A stretch of 64,000 nt of DNA from Lunularia cruciata (Eukaryota; Streptophyta; Marchantiopsida; Lunulariales; Lunulariaceae). Position numbers and translations under genes: made by a program. The stretch lies in NCBI GenBank assembly GCA_948567375.1, contig OX419756.1, positions 24,654,552 through 24,718,551 on the forward strand, read 5' to 3'. Under the pieces are notes generated by a model. It saw only the letters and a list, made by a program, of their open reading frames with translations. It did not search any database and had not been told where the DNA came from. Position 1 is the stretch's first letter. Every line of letters starts with the position of its first letter. Of the stretch, positions 19,701 through 31,563 are shown in pieces.

Positions 19701-22700
19701 TGTGGTACCCACATTTTTTGTTTTTTTAAGTTTTGTTTGATTTTGAAGAAGAAGTGTATAGACAAAGTTGTATTGGACCCAAATAGCATTCAAAGGAGAA
19801 GAATTGTGCCTTAGCTTTGTAACCCAAAGAAAAGTGACTTCGTGTCAAATGCAACGTACTTGGATCGGATCTGTCAGAGTTTAATCCAAAGTAAGGAGAT
19901 TTCACCTTGGAGTGATCAACCCAATGTGAAGATAACATAACCAATTTTCTTTGGGTTGGAAATTCAAGAAATGGTACTACATACAAAAACAGTTAAGGAA
20001 CAAGTGGGAGAAATTGATAGTGATAGAAGAAGTGCATGCAGAAGGTGTCATTTCTTGGTAGACAATGTTTCAAAGAATGACTAAGAAATGTCGGACTATA
20101 AAGTCAGGTTTTGAATCAAGAACAAGATGAATGACAAGTGAATTTCCTTTGCCTTTGCGGATTTGTCCTGAGGGAGATTAGGGTAGAGGAGTAGTAGTGA
20201 GTGAAGTTGTGAAGAATTTAGAGGACTTGAGAGTCGCATGTCCAGGAGACAAGAGAATTGTCACACAGAAGCACATCACGAAGGAGATTAGAATGAAGGG
20301 AATCAAGAAGTGCCCTACACTGGCAACGAGAAACCCAGTGATGAGGAGGTTAGATGTGATGGCTTGCATCAAAGTTCTTGGTAAACTTTGCATTACTTTC
20401 CTTGCATGGAATTAGAACCTAGGTTTTCCAAATTTCATGGTAGAGATTGCGGCCAGGAAATGTGTAGATGGGCCGATGATAGTGGGGAAGAGAGGCAATC
20501 TGGCTCAATGGATAGAGTCGGATTGGAGATTGGTGTTAGGAACAGAGAGTGGGGAGGAGCATGGGGCCATGTGCTTTGGAAAGGGAGAAGTAGCAAAAGA
20601 AACCCAAAGAGATCAAGGATTCTTTCACCTTGAAGCGCACAAAGAATGAGTACAAGGTGGAGATGTATCAAGACCCAATGCAAAGAAGTATTGTAGGTGC
20701 AATGATGGCCCTATTCAGATCCAAGCGCACCACCTATATGACAAAGCAACAAACGGTGTTCTTCCACAAGATGTTTGCAAGAGAACCGATCAACATGGCA
20801 AAGTGCTTTTATCAGCAAATGATACAGATGGTGCTAAATTGGAGGACGTTGACACCACCATATTACTTTGTACCTTTCATAGCACAATTCTACCTTGGGT
20901 TGAACCTATTGAGCAATGAGGAGAAGAAGAAGATTGTCTTGCATTTTTATCCTCATCTGCGACAAGAGGCCAATGATTAGGAGCAGGAATACATTTGGCA
21001 ATTAAGAAGTAATGACAATCACTATGCAAGAATGGGACAAGATCAGAAGATGGTTGTGCCTCTGCTAGGCAAGAAGAAGAGAAGTAGACCCAAGGTGGAG
21101 AGCTAGCCAGTGCAACCCCAAAAATAAATAAGAATTGGGCAGAGAGAAGGGAGGCAAGTCCAGTGGATTGCATCTATAGAGGAAGTCAAATCAAAAGAAG
21201 AAGAAGAGGTGGATTTAACCCTACAAAGTGAAGAATCCAGTCAAGAGAGCAAGGGTGAACCCAAGGTGCAGCAAGATCAAGAGAAGGAGATGTCTTTGCA
21301 AGAAGAAATCAAGCGGCAAGATGCACAAGAAGTAATTATGGCCGAGCTAGCAATTGAGGCAGAAGAAGGACCGGTGGCGGAGCCGAGGTAATACACACCA
21401 AAAGGAGAAGATGTGAAAGTGGCCCTAACAGATCATAAATTTGGATAATGGCAAGAGTTTGGAGGACGAGGTGTCATTGACAATATGAAGATCCCAACTT
21501 TGTATTAAGACCTTGGGCTTGGAAGGAAGGCATCTGATCGCTACAGTCACTAAAGAGAAGGTAGTAGAAGAAGCAAGATGCAAGGGAGTAGAGTATCTTT
21601 GGGATGTAGTATGTCCATTGCTATTGCAGATGGAAAAGAAGAATAAGGAGATGCAAAGCAGACATCCGGACATACAGATGGTGTTGCAAGTGTTGGAGAG
21701 ATTAGAGATTGGGAATCGGAAGTTGCAGGAGAACCTGAGTAGAGGAGAAGAGGAAAGGGAAATCTTGCGAGTCGATGTAGCATTGCAGAAGAAGATCAAC
21801 GAGAATCTGCAAGATAAGTTTGAGAAGCAAGGGAGAGAGTTGGCAATAAAAGTGAAGGAGGTTACGCAAGAAAGACTTTGTGTGGAGAAGTTACAAGCCG
21901 AGTGAAGGTGGAGCAAGAGAAGGATAAAGAATTGGTGGAAGCTAAGGAAGAAAAGTTCGATACATTTCACCAAAAGGTAGAAGAGAAGACAACAATGTGG
22001 CAGCGGGAATTTGCTAAGCAAGATCAAGAAGAAGGAAGGCTTAGAGATCTGGTGCAAATGTTATAGGTGAAGATTGACTAGTATGTAAAGGAATTGGAGG
22101 ATTGCACAATGGACTATGAGGAGTAGTTGAAACTTAGCAAAGTTGTGATGGAGGAAGAACAACAGAGGAAGCAATCGGAGGACTCACTTGAAGGAGTGAT
22201 CATGGAGTTGAAGGTGAAGTTAACCACAGAAGCCAAGGTGAGAATGGAGGAATCAAGGTTACAAGAATTGCGATTGTTGGTGAAGGAGGTGTGTAGTCAG
22301 AATGCAAAGAACAAGGATTTGAATGTCTTGCTGATCAGTCTTAGGACTTGGTTTGGTAGGAAGATGTTAGATGTAGAGAATAACATTTCTATTAGACTGG
22401 GACTGACTAAGTTAGAGTTAGAAAGTCTTTGGAATATTGTGTTTATCAGACCCAAAGTAAGAGAGGTAGGAGTGCAAGTGTCTTTAGAGTTGACACTTGA
22501 CACTTTAGAGAAGAGTGGGTTAGGAGAAAACAAGTTAGATAAGTTACCCAATAGTGCAATTGTAGTCTGTAGTGAAGAGGTAGTAGAAATTGCCAAGGAC
22601 TTAGTTGTATTTGGTAGACCTAAAGATAGAGAAGCCTGTGAAGGAACCTCGGGTTCAATAAAAGAAGTAGAGGTTGACATTGGATCGGATTAGGACAGTT

Positions 22701-23484
22701 TTGAGATTTGAAGAGGCAAATATGAAGAAGTGCATTGTCATTTTGGATCTATTGGTTGTTAGAGGGAGTTAGGAAACAGTTTAGGGAGTTAGATAACTGT
22801 CAAGTGCTTAGCCTATTTAAAGGAGGCATTCGCAATAAAATGTTGTTTAGTTTGTATAATTTGAGAATAGATAAAGCAAATTGATGTGAAACAATGCTTG
22901 TTGTTTAATTTCAAGTATCAACTCTGTGTTTTTGTTTGTGAATGTTGAGAGAATTTTGAAGTGCAAATCAATGTGCTTGTTGGATGTTGGATTCCACAGC
23001 CTTGATCTTCATTTCGTGTGTTTGATCATGAGTGAAGTGCAATTGGAGGAATGCCTTGACAGGTCTAAGAGGAATTGTAGTGTAGGTAGTATTTTGCATT
23101 TGTGACTACAACATTGAGTTGATGTGAAGCAATTTCAATAGAGGAAGTTGTGCCTCTAGTGGCGGGGTAGAACAAAATATTGAGGCAAAATTGTTTTGCA
23201 GTGAAGTAGCCATTTTTGGGAAAGATTGAATCATCACAATCGAGATTGTTTGGAAAGATTTACTATGTTGTGATTATGAGTGTGAATTAGTGACAAGTCA
23301 TCAGAATTGAGCACTTGTTACGCTCTTTTGGGTGTGGTTTCTGCCCAAGAGACTAAAGAAGAAATCAAGAAGAACCACATTTGTGACATTTGACTTTGTA
23401 TTTGGACATATCTAACCAATATCTATGCAGGAACAACTCTACTTGCCTGATTACCGCAAAAGTGATATTTGTCGAATTGTCACA
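19701..23484 (+). mobile_element. Family A copy A-e, full length
   Basis: Starts TGTGGTACCCACATTTTTTG and ends GAATTGTCACA, 3784 bp. Flanks are TTGTG (19696-19700) and TTGTA (23485-23489), a 5-bp duplication with one change. It is diverged from A-c and A-k along its whole length, so it belongs to an older subgroup. It carries the long frame in several pieces (20197-22693) and a TATAAAGT near 20097. It sits in the 5' non-coding region of element E. Confidence 0.85.
20197..22693 (+). pseudogene. Family A reading frame in A-e
   Basis: Open pieces: 20197-20649 with LDVMACIKVLGKLCITFLAW; 20630-20980 with TKQQTVFFHKMFAREPIN and YYFVPFIAQFYLGLNLL; 21209-21391, acidic; 21513-21905 with LQENLSRGEEEREILRVD; 21878-22066; and 22127-22693, coiled coil to the acidic tail. 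At least three frameshifts separate them. Where it can be aligned to A-c and the 37044 and 46011 copies, the N-terminal FFHKMFAREPIN and LGLNLL segments are the best kept, although the DNA around them has drifted. That suggests past selection on the protein. Confidence 0.6.
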
Positions 23485-24889
23485 TTGTAGTTTGAGTCAC
23501 CTTATGAAATTCTCTAGTGTTGTTGGTGGTTAGATTTTTCACCTCTATGAAAAGCTTTCATGAGAATTACTTAAATAGAGAAGTTAAGGTCTTGCATCAA
23601 GCATATTTGGGTATGTAGAGCTCTGGAGTTAGCCCAACTCATGAATTGATCCATATCTAGAGTTTGGGGTTGGATTAGACTTTAAAATTTTTTAGAGGTT
23701 TAGACAAAGGCATAACCAGCTAGTGGAAAAAATTTATTTGACTTTGGATCCATGAATAGTGAGAGCTGATGCAAGAAACTCTACAAAAAATATTAATGTA
23801 AGGTTGGTAGAGCATTTCTAGCTTCTATCATGATCAAGTGTCAATTCTCCCATTTTTGTGACTATTATTGAGAATTTAGGTTGCTTGAGTATTTTTGAGG
23901 ATTAATTTTTCCTCTGATCTAGAAATCTGGGGAAAGTTACCAAGAACCATGAGCAAAATTACCAAAAATAGGGATTTCAAAACTAGGGTGGAAATTATAG
24001 AAAAAGGCCAAGTTTGAGAGCTTGTTATGGGAGCTGTAGTAATCAGATTGTGGCTTATTTCATATCATTAGAATGCTTATCTTATAGGTTTTCTATTGAA
24101 ATCTAGAAATTTTGAATCCAAAGGATGAAGAGAAATTTATGCCCCTCTGAGTTATTTAGGGTATAGGTTCCCCATCAAAAAGACATAGAAGTTTCCCATT
24201 TGGATTAGCAATTGGTTGAAATCTGAAGTATAGATTGGAGGAAGCTTGGAGTACAAGTTGAAATTAGCTTGATGATAGAGAAAGAGTGCTCTAAAGCTCA
24301 ATCCCAACAAAAGCATAGAGAGTTGTTGTTGGATTCTTGTGATTGGATCCTTTCCATGCTTGCATGCTAATTTGTATGCCCAAGTGGTTTGGATTGGTGT
24401 GCAGGCATTATGCTTAGATTTTTTCCTTCTAGGAGTGTTGTGTATTTCTCCTTGGTATTGTTGGAAGTGATGACCAGTAGACAAGGAGTGCATGTTATGA
24501 TGACAGGTTAGGTTGCCCAGTACTACCCTACTCGATAGCAAGAATACCAAAACCTAGAAGGAAGGGTTCTATTGGTTGGATTCTACATACACTCAAACTA
24601 ATAGGGACAGGTTTACCTCCAACTTCTGATCTATAAGCTTCATAGCTAGGTACCATGTGTCTTCCCAAAGAGAGGAAAGCAAAGCATGACAGTTGGTGAA
24701 CTCAACGTGAAACTTCTGGGGTGGAGAGTTAGAGAGGATTTTGTTGGTGGACATGGACAAGAGATCAGACAAGAGCATAGGGGATTTGGGTGCTAGTAGC
24801 TCAGGAGAGGCACCACATTTCAGCTTGATCTAGCTACAACACAAATTTTCCAACTATTTGCATTATATCTACAACAACAACAAATTATG
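23485..24889 (+). other. Probable 5' LTR/leader of element E
   Basis: No gene is visible. The stretch leads into the Gag of element E without a break and has the long-terminal-repeat look of mixed AT-rich text, but no matching 3' LTR survives downstream because A-f landed after the integrase. Assignment is by position only. Confidence 0.35.
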
Positions 24890-26131
24890 GAATGTAAGGA
24901 GGCATTGGCTACTAAAGCCTTGCAACTAGTTGTGGGATGTTGGATGTTTGATGGGAAGATTATTTTGAAGTACCTGAAGTATTACTCAAAGGAGATGGAG
25001 CTCAACAAGGTTCCTAAACGGGAGGAGAGTATTTGAGCTCATGGAGGTAGTTGGAAAAGATTTTCTCTTCATCTAAAAGAGGAGTACTGCTTGGAGGATG
25101 TAGATAGGTAACCAAGAAGTTATTCATGGAGTAGGTGAACAAATTTGCCAAGGGGTTGAGTGTGATTGAGCTATTTTAGGAGTTTGAGAGACAATATTCA
25201 CAATTATCTCAAATGGAGAAGCTCAAGCTTGAGAGCAAAAAGGTGGAAGTGTTCCTTCAATCAGCAAACAATGAGCTACAAACGGAGTTGGAGGTCTTGC
25301 TAAAGGATGGGTCTGAGGATAGTGGATTGACATCTGATTGGAAGAAGGTCTCAAGAGCCATGAGTATTCTTGCCAAGCAAGAATACCACAAGGGAAATGT
25401 GGTGGTAAGATCAGAAGCAATACTACCAGCGGTTGCAAGGGTTCCAAGGCAACCAATGATACCTAGTGCCATAGCACCAACTGTCTCTAATCCAGTTGTC
25501 ACCACTCCATTGCAAAAAACCACCATTGATGATTTGGTGAAAGGGATAAGAGATTTACAAATCAAAATGGTAAGGTTGGAGGAGAAAGGAAGGGGTTCTG
25601 AAACCAGGACGGTGACAAAGCAAGGCTATGTACAAAGGTGCATTTGGTGTGATAGAACTAAACACACAAAGAAGAGTGGTGATTTTCTGATACTATTCAG
25701 CAAGGAATGAATTTTTGGAAGGATGGAAAATTGCATTGAAAGACACGGGAGAAATCCTAAAAACTAAATTTGGGAAAAGGAGAATGTGGAAGCTATGTGA
25801 AGATTTCTTATCACTATGAGCTACCACATCAGTTGAAGCTACTACCTATGGAGTAGAGGTAGTAGGAAATGGAGAGGAAACATTTCTGAAACATGAAGAT
25901 TTGGGAAGCATGTGGATCAATGCTCTACATACAATGGAGAAGAGGAAAACCACAAGAGGAGAACTATTTTGAGCAGTTACAAAAATCAGGAATGTCACTC
26001 AATGGACTGATCTGGTGGATATTATGTTAGTTGATGCCTACTTGGCACAAAACCAACATGAAGCTCTCACTGAAGAAAGGCAAAGGAGAGATGACATAGA
26101 GCTTGGTGATGAGAGATCAACTCAAAAGTGA
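24890..26131 (+). pseudogene. Element E Gag
   Basis: Pieces read FDGKIILKYLKYYSKEMELN at about 24950-25010, then LKEEYCLEDVD, and the open run 25213-25710 starting MEKLKLESKKVEVFLQSANN and ending at a degenerate knuckle CIWCDRTKHTKK, in which the last Cys is lost. A second half continues to about 26131 with frameshifts. It is the capsid protein region of this Ty3 lineage, non-functional. Confidence 0.65.
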
Positions 26132-26134
26132 CAA

Positions 26135-26944
26135 TTGGGGGGAGATACACTCCATCAAGAGGGTGCTCTCCAAAGACAAGGAGTAGTACCTTCACAAGAG
26201 GAGGTCATGGAGGATACCTTGCCTTCTGATTCTGAAAAATCAGGGAAGGGAAAAGGGAAGGAGAAGGGTAAACCACCCACTTACAAGCTTCAATCAGATA
26301 TTGAAGCTACTACTGACCTAAAAGGAGTACTAGAAGAGAGAGTACTCAATGCCAAGGTAGAGTTTACTCTTTAAGAGATCCTTGGGATTGCCAAGAAGTT
26401 TCATGATGTCATCATAAACACTATTAAACATAAGTGGCAATTGATAGGAGAAGTTGCTCTATCAAATGCTCTTGATACTATGGTTACAGAAGAAGAGGAG
26501 TTAGAGCTAGCTCAATGTTGCAACAACCGTAAGGTCAGATTTGTAGAGGATGAGGATGATGATGGTGGGATCTCTAGTCATTATACTAGAGGGCATTGGG
26601 CTAGAGCTACTTCCGAAACCAAGGTCAAGATTGGTAACTTGATAGACCACGTGGTTGCTCTTATCAATCACAGGTCAGAAATCAACATTGTTTTCAAGGA
26701 GCTCTACAAGCATGGGAAATAGCCAATTGATACAGAGCATGGTTGGGTGATCAGGGCAGCAAAAAACACCAATGGAGAAATCTATGGTGCTTTCCTAGAT
26801 GTGAAGGTGAAGGTTGGAGATGTAATTTCCAAACATAATTTATTCGTTCAAGAAATTACATCATACCCAATGATCCTTGCACAACCGTACATTACAGCAA
26901 TGAGGATGGAGACCAAAGTCCTTAATGACGGTTCTACCTTTGCT
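26135..26944 (+). pseudogene. Element E protease region
   Basis: Open pieces 26135-26374 (KGKGKEKGKPPTYKLQSDIE), 26441-26722 and 26747-26947. The retropepsin motif reads VALINHRSEINIV; the position normally Asp in (L/V)(I/L)DxGSE is Asn here (codon 26666-26668), so the enzyme would be inactive. Downstream ILAQPYITAMRMETKVLNDG matches the closing strand of retroviral-type proteases (ILGxPYLxxxxxxxxxxxG). Confidence 0.65.
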
Positions 26945-27659
26945 TAAATCAGAAGCCAAGATGGCAAGAAATGAGTGCAATTCCTCATTATACTTACAAA
27001 CTATGAGTGCAACTGGGACTACTTGAGGAGTAGTTCTCTACCTAAAGTGACGATGGAGTTCAAGGATTTTCTCCAAGTCCCACTATACAGCAAGAAGATA
27101 GTGGTACATCAGAGAAGGTGCTCTTGCTTCAGAGGGGAAGTACCTTATTTAAAGGAGTGATGAGGTTTTCTTAGGGTGAGTTTAGTGTGCACACACAATT
27201 TGCCAATTTGCACAAAAGGATGCAGAAAGTTGTGCAAAACAAGGAAAAGAACTAAAAAGAGTGGGGTTGATTGATGAGGATGAGACCATATCAGAGGTGT
27301 ACATAGAGATAGGATTGGAGGGTCCTCTAGGAGAACTCAAGAGGAGCTTGAGCATGAGCATGAGCATGAAGATCAGGTGGTGGAAATACATTCAAGGAAG
27401 CTCTATTCAGCAATAGAGTCCTTTTTAGGTTCTGAGGCTAGGGTGGAAGCCACATACAAGAGTGTGGAGAAAAAAGGTTAGGCTTGTACCTTAACCTCTT
27501 CCAAGTGACACCGATCAGCATGTCTTAATTGCTCACAAACAACAGAGCTTAAGTGATCTAAATCAAATAAGTCACAAGTTCACAGAAGCTACACTCAAGA
27601 AGTTGACGGTTGGTTCATCAGATTTTCTGCTATCAACGGAGGAGAAAAGGTTTTGAGAG

Positions 27660-28373
27660 ATGTTGAGTTGGCATAGGAAAGCTTCCTCTTTTGAGCTTTC
27701 TGAAATTGGGTGTGTAGATAAAAGGTTTGTGGCTCAGATCATCATCTTTACAATTCCACAATGGGACTTCTTGAGACCCATTCCGATGCCTAGAGTTTAC
27801 ATGCCAAAACTTATGGACCTCTTGAAGGAGAAAACTGATGCAAAGATCCCAGAGCTGTCATTTGCACCTTATTCTAGTTGTTGGTTTACAATGCCTAAGA
27901 AGAATGGAGCTTTGAGGTTCATTAAAGATATACAGCCGGTGAATCAAGTGTTAATCAAGAACACTGGGATAGGACCAATTGTTGGAGAGTTTGTTGAAGC
28001 TTTTGTGGGTAGAGCCATATATTCTCTTGGAGATCTGCATTTTGGTCATGACCAATTCCAACTTGCTGAAGGGAGTAGAGACATTACCAAAATGAGGATA
28101 TCATTTGGGTTGATGAGGATGTGCACATTGCTGCTAGGAGCAATAAATTATGTTGCACGCATCATGAATAGAATGAACAAAGTTCTTAAGGAGTTCATTC
28201 CAAAGAAGACAATACCTTTTATGGATGATATTCCAATAAAATGGTGCAAAGAGGAAGAGAGGGATGAAGTACTAGATCAGAGGGGGTGCCATAAGTTTGT
28301 AGCTAATCATATTTCAGATTGTGGTCAGATCTTGTCAGATTTAGGAAGTTCATTTGATCTTATTGGGTGCTAA
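27660..28373 (+). pseudogene. Element E reverse transcriptase
   Basis: 238 residues open. Motifs: MPKKNGALRFIKDIQPVNQV, DLHFGHDQFQLAEGSRD, then INYVARIMNRMNKVL and the catalytic FMDDIPIKW with Asp codons 28224 and 28227. The pair is intact although the rest of pol is broken. The frame is lost after 28373, before the thumb is complete. Confidence 0.75.
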
Positions 28374-28669
28374 ATCCAAGTTTGGAGTTGATAGGTGGTC
28401 ATTGTTGGACATTTATGTGGATAATCTGGTTCCAAATTGGATCCAAGCAAGGTGGATGCAACTCAGCAGATGAATAACACATGCAGCTCACCAAACAAAG
28501 TGAGGAGATTTCTAGGAGCTTGTGTGTTTTATCATGTGTGGATTCCACACTTTGCCCACATAGCAAATCCTCTATAGTTTATTGCAGAAAGGTCAGAAGT
28601 TAAGATGGGAGGAGAGACACACGAAAGTGGTTCAAAAGCTGAAACAATTGTTGTCTTCTCCACCTATAC

Positions 28670-29660
28670 TATGATGGATCAGCTATGAGAACAAACCCAT
28701 AATACTCACAATTGGTACTAGTCCCATAGCTATTGGTTGGGCGACAGAGCAGATGATGAAGACAAGAATTGCTATGCTATACATTTTGGAGCAAAGGTGC
28801 TGAGTGAGCACCAAACAGCCAACCCTCTGGTTAAACAAGAGCTATGGGGAGAGGTTACAATGATGAAGTCCGAGAAGGGCTACTTCATTGGTGCACCGGT
28901 TATAGTGGAGATAGATTGTTGCCACTGTTGGGTATGATAACAAATTGTAATACCTTGGACATTGCAAGGCTCAGATGGATAACACACATCAAGTCCTTGA
29001 GTCCTAAGTTCCAACATATAGCAGACAAGGATAATCCAATATTAGATATGTTATCTTGGGTTGAGTATCAAGATGAGGAGTCAATGATTGACGATACCAA
29101 AGCTATTGGCACTACTTTCTTCTCAAGAGCTCAAGTGGGAGAGTATGAGCATCCCAAGTTCTTCATGGAGGAGTTCTATGAAGGAGAATGGTTGGATATT
29201 GGGCATTACCTTACCTCCTTAACCAAGCAACCAGAATGGAATGATGCTTGGTACAAAAAAGTAAGGCAAAAACCATAGAATTATCCTTTGGAAGGAGGTT
29301 GTTTGTGGAAGAAAGCTAAATGGAGTGGTGAGCTTCCACAACAAGTTGTGTGCAAGGAGGAGACCAAGAAGCTACTGAACAAAGAATTCCATGACTAGAC
29401 ATAGGGGTATTTATGCTACCTTTCTAAACTAAAGGAGAGGTATTGGTGGCATAATATGTACAAAGATGTAATTCAATTTGTAGAGACGTGTAAAATTTTC
29501 CAAACATACTAAGATATTCAACATAGAGATGGATTTCCATCCTACCAACCCGCTTGCAAAGCATTTCAAGTGGATTGTGGATCTGGTTACTATGTTGGTT
29601 GGGATATGGCAAATGTGGTACTTGGTTTTGGCACAAGAGGATTTGTCTAACTAGGTGCAA
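28670..29660 (+). pseudogene. Element E RNase H and integrase N-terminal part
   Basis: RNase H: NKPIILTIGTSPIAIGW, then CYAIHFGAKVLSEHQTANPL and MKSEKGYFIGAPVIVEID, then LLGMITNCNTLDIARLRWIT...HIADKDNPILDMLS (28844-29278). Integrase zinc finger pieces at about 29390-29515: LLNKEFHD...RYWWHNMYKDVIQFVETCK. The DDE core is only weakly traceable before the A-f insertion. Frames switch at least three times. Confidence 0.65.
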
Positions 29661-29787
29661 GGATGAGCCTTGAGGACCAAATTATACTATAAGTACATTG
29701 ACATAGGGTTGTCACAAGTGCCCTTGGAATTGTTCGAAACTTAGAGTTGTATAAACTTGAAGAGGAAGGCCCTTAGGTTTGTGTAGG

Positions 29788-31563
29788 TGTGACAACCAAA
29801 CAAGTATCACTTTTGCGGTAATCAGTAAGTAAAGTTCATTCCCATAGAGATATGAGTCAGAAATGGTCAAATACAAAGTAAACATTAACAATGTAGTTCT
29901 TCTTGAGTTTGTCTTTAATCTCTCAAGTAGAAACCACACCCAAAAGAGAGTAACAAGCATTGATCAACTTCTTATCATAAATTAATCACACCCATAATCA
30001 CAACTCCATCAAATCTTTCCAAACAATCTTGATTGTGATGATTTGGATTCTTCCAAAGAAGGCTACTTCACTACAAAACAATCTTGCCTCAAAATTTTGT
30101 TCCACCCTTCCACAAAAGGCACAACTTCCTTGATCAAAATTGCTTTGCATCAACCCCATGTTGCACTCACCAATACAAAATATTACCAACACTACAATTT
30201 CTCTCAGATTTGTCAAGGCATTGCCTTGATTACTATTCACTCAAGATCAAACACACAAAATGAAATCAGCACTACGGAATCCAACATCCAACAAGCTCAC
30301 TATGTTGCATTTTGAAATTCTCCAAACACTCACAAACACACACACAAGATTGATACTCCAAATTAAGCTAAAATGATGAGCACTGAGATACAACACTTTG
30401 CTTTACTCAACTTTAGAAATTATGAATACTAAACCACAACAACAAACTACAAATGATTCCTTTAAATAAGCAGAGCACGTCAACAATTATCCAACTAGTA
30501 TACTGTTCCCTAACAATGGAAATCCACTCTTTATATCTGTCTATTCAAAGCTCAAATCATTCTACTTCATCTTCTAGATTTGATGTAACTTCCTTTGTCT
30601 CTTGTACTTTGGCTCTATCAACTTCTACATCTTCTTCTATTCTCTGATCTCTTTAGTTTGCACTATAATTGAATTCCTGGGCATTTTATCTACCTCCTTA
30701 TCTTTTGACCCACTTACTTTTAATCATTCAGATAACTCCTCCAAAGACAATTGTACTCCTACTTCTCTTACTTTGCCTTGGGTTCCTAACTTCACACTAC
30801 TCCGAATCTGCTCTAACTCAGATTTCACTAAATCTAATTTGAGACAAACATTGTCTCATACTTCAATAATTTTCCTATCTACTCAATCTTTGAGGCAAAT
30901 CCAAAGATTTCTTGGATCAATATCCTTTGCCTTTCTCCTTCTCATCTCCTACACTTGGGTTCATCCACTCCTATGATTTCCTCTGCTATTTCTATCCTAT
31001 CTTAAATCTAAATCAAAATTAAGGTCATGGATATCCTAACACTATCTTCTAACTTCCTCATATGACTCTAGCAAGACCCCAAAAGTAATCTACATCAGAT
31101 GTCTGACTACCTCAAATTGGGTCACCTTTGTTTGGAGGCAAAGTCTCTAGACCCAAAGTTATATAGATCCAAAGTCCCAACTTATCTATATATCTACTTC
31201 AAAAACTTCAAATGCTTGTAACTTCTACTATAAAACTCTAAACTTTGCAATTTTGGTGGCAACAAAAAGCCCTAAAAGAGACACTTCCAACAAGATATAG
31301 CATGCATGATTTGGACGTGTCATCATTGAGATATGCAGTAATTCTGACTTCCAACCTTCCAACTTTCATGCAAAGTAACCCTCCTTTGGGTCAAGTCCTT
31401 CCAATCAATCTGAGCCCTTCTTCCTTTGATACAAAGTCAATTTCCTTAGGTTGAACTAAAACACACACTTCTCCTCATTTCTTCTCCATTTGGGTTCAAT
31501 TCGGTTTCAACCATGCACTTTTTCTTCAAAACTTAAAAAGAAATGAAAAATGTGAGTGCCACA
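29788..31563 (-). mobile_element. Family A copy A-f, internally deleted
   Basis: Minus strand, 1776 bp: both family ends are present (3' end TGTGACAACC at 29788, 5' end ...GAGTGCCACA at 31563). About 2 kb of the middle (N-terminal domain and most of the coiled coil) is missing; only the last part of the frame (30453-30976) remains. Flanks GTAGG (29783-29787) and ATAGG (31564-31568) are a 5-bp duplication with one change. It either moved as a deletion derivative or shrank after insertion. Confidence 0.75.

Larger units (their letters stand above)
24890..29787 (+). mobile_element. Family E: Ty3/gypsy element, decayed
   Basis: Plus-strand order Gag (24890-26131), protease-like (26135-26944), RT (27660-28373), RNase H and integrase zinc finger (28670-29660). 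Many stops and frameshifts. The 3' side is closed off by family A copy A-f at 29788, and no 3' LTR is seen. Its pol is clearly different from B and C: the RT block reads FAPYSSCWFTMPKKNGALRF and the Gag has a WCDxxxHxxxx knuckle. Confidence 0.8.

Noticed and set aside
25223-25456. Minus-strand frames opposite element E gag
   Set aside because: Shadows of the plus-strand Gag frame.
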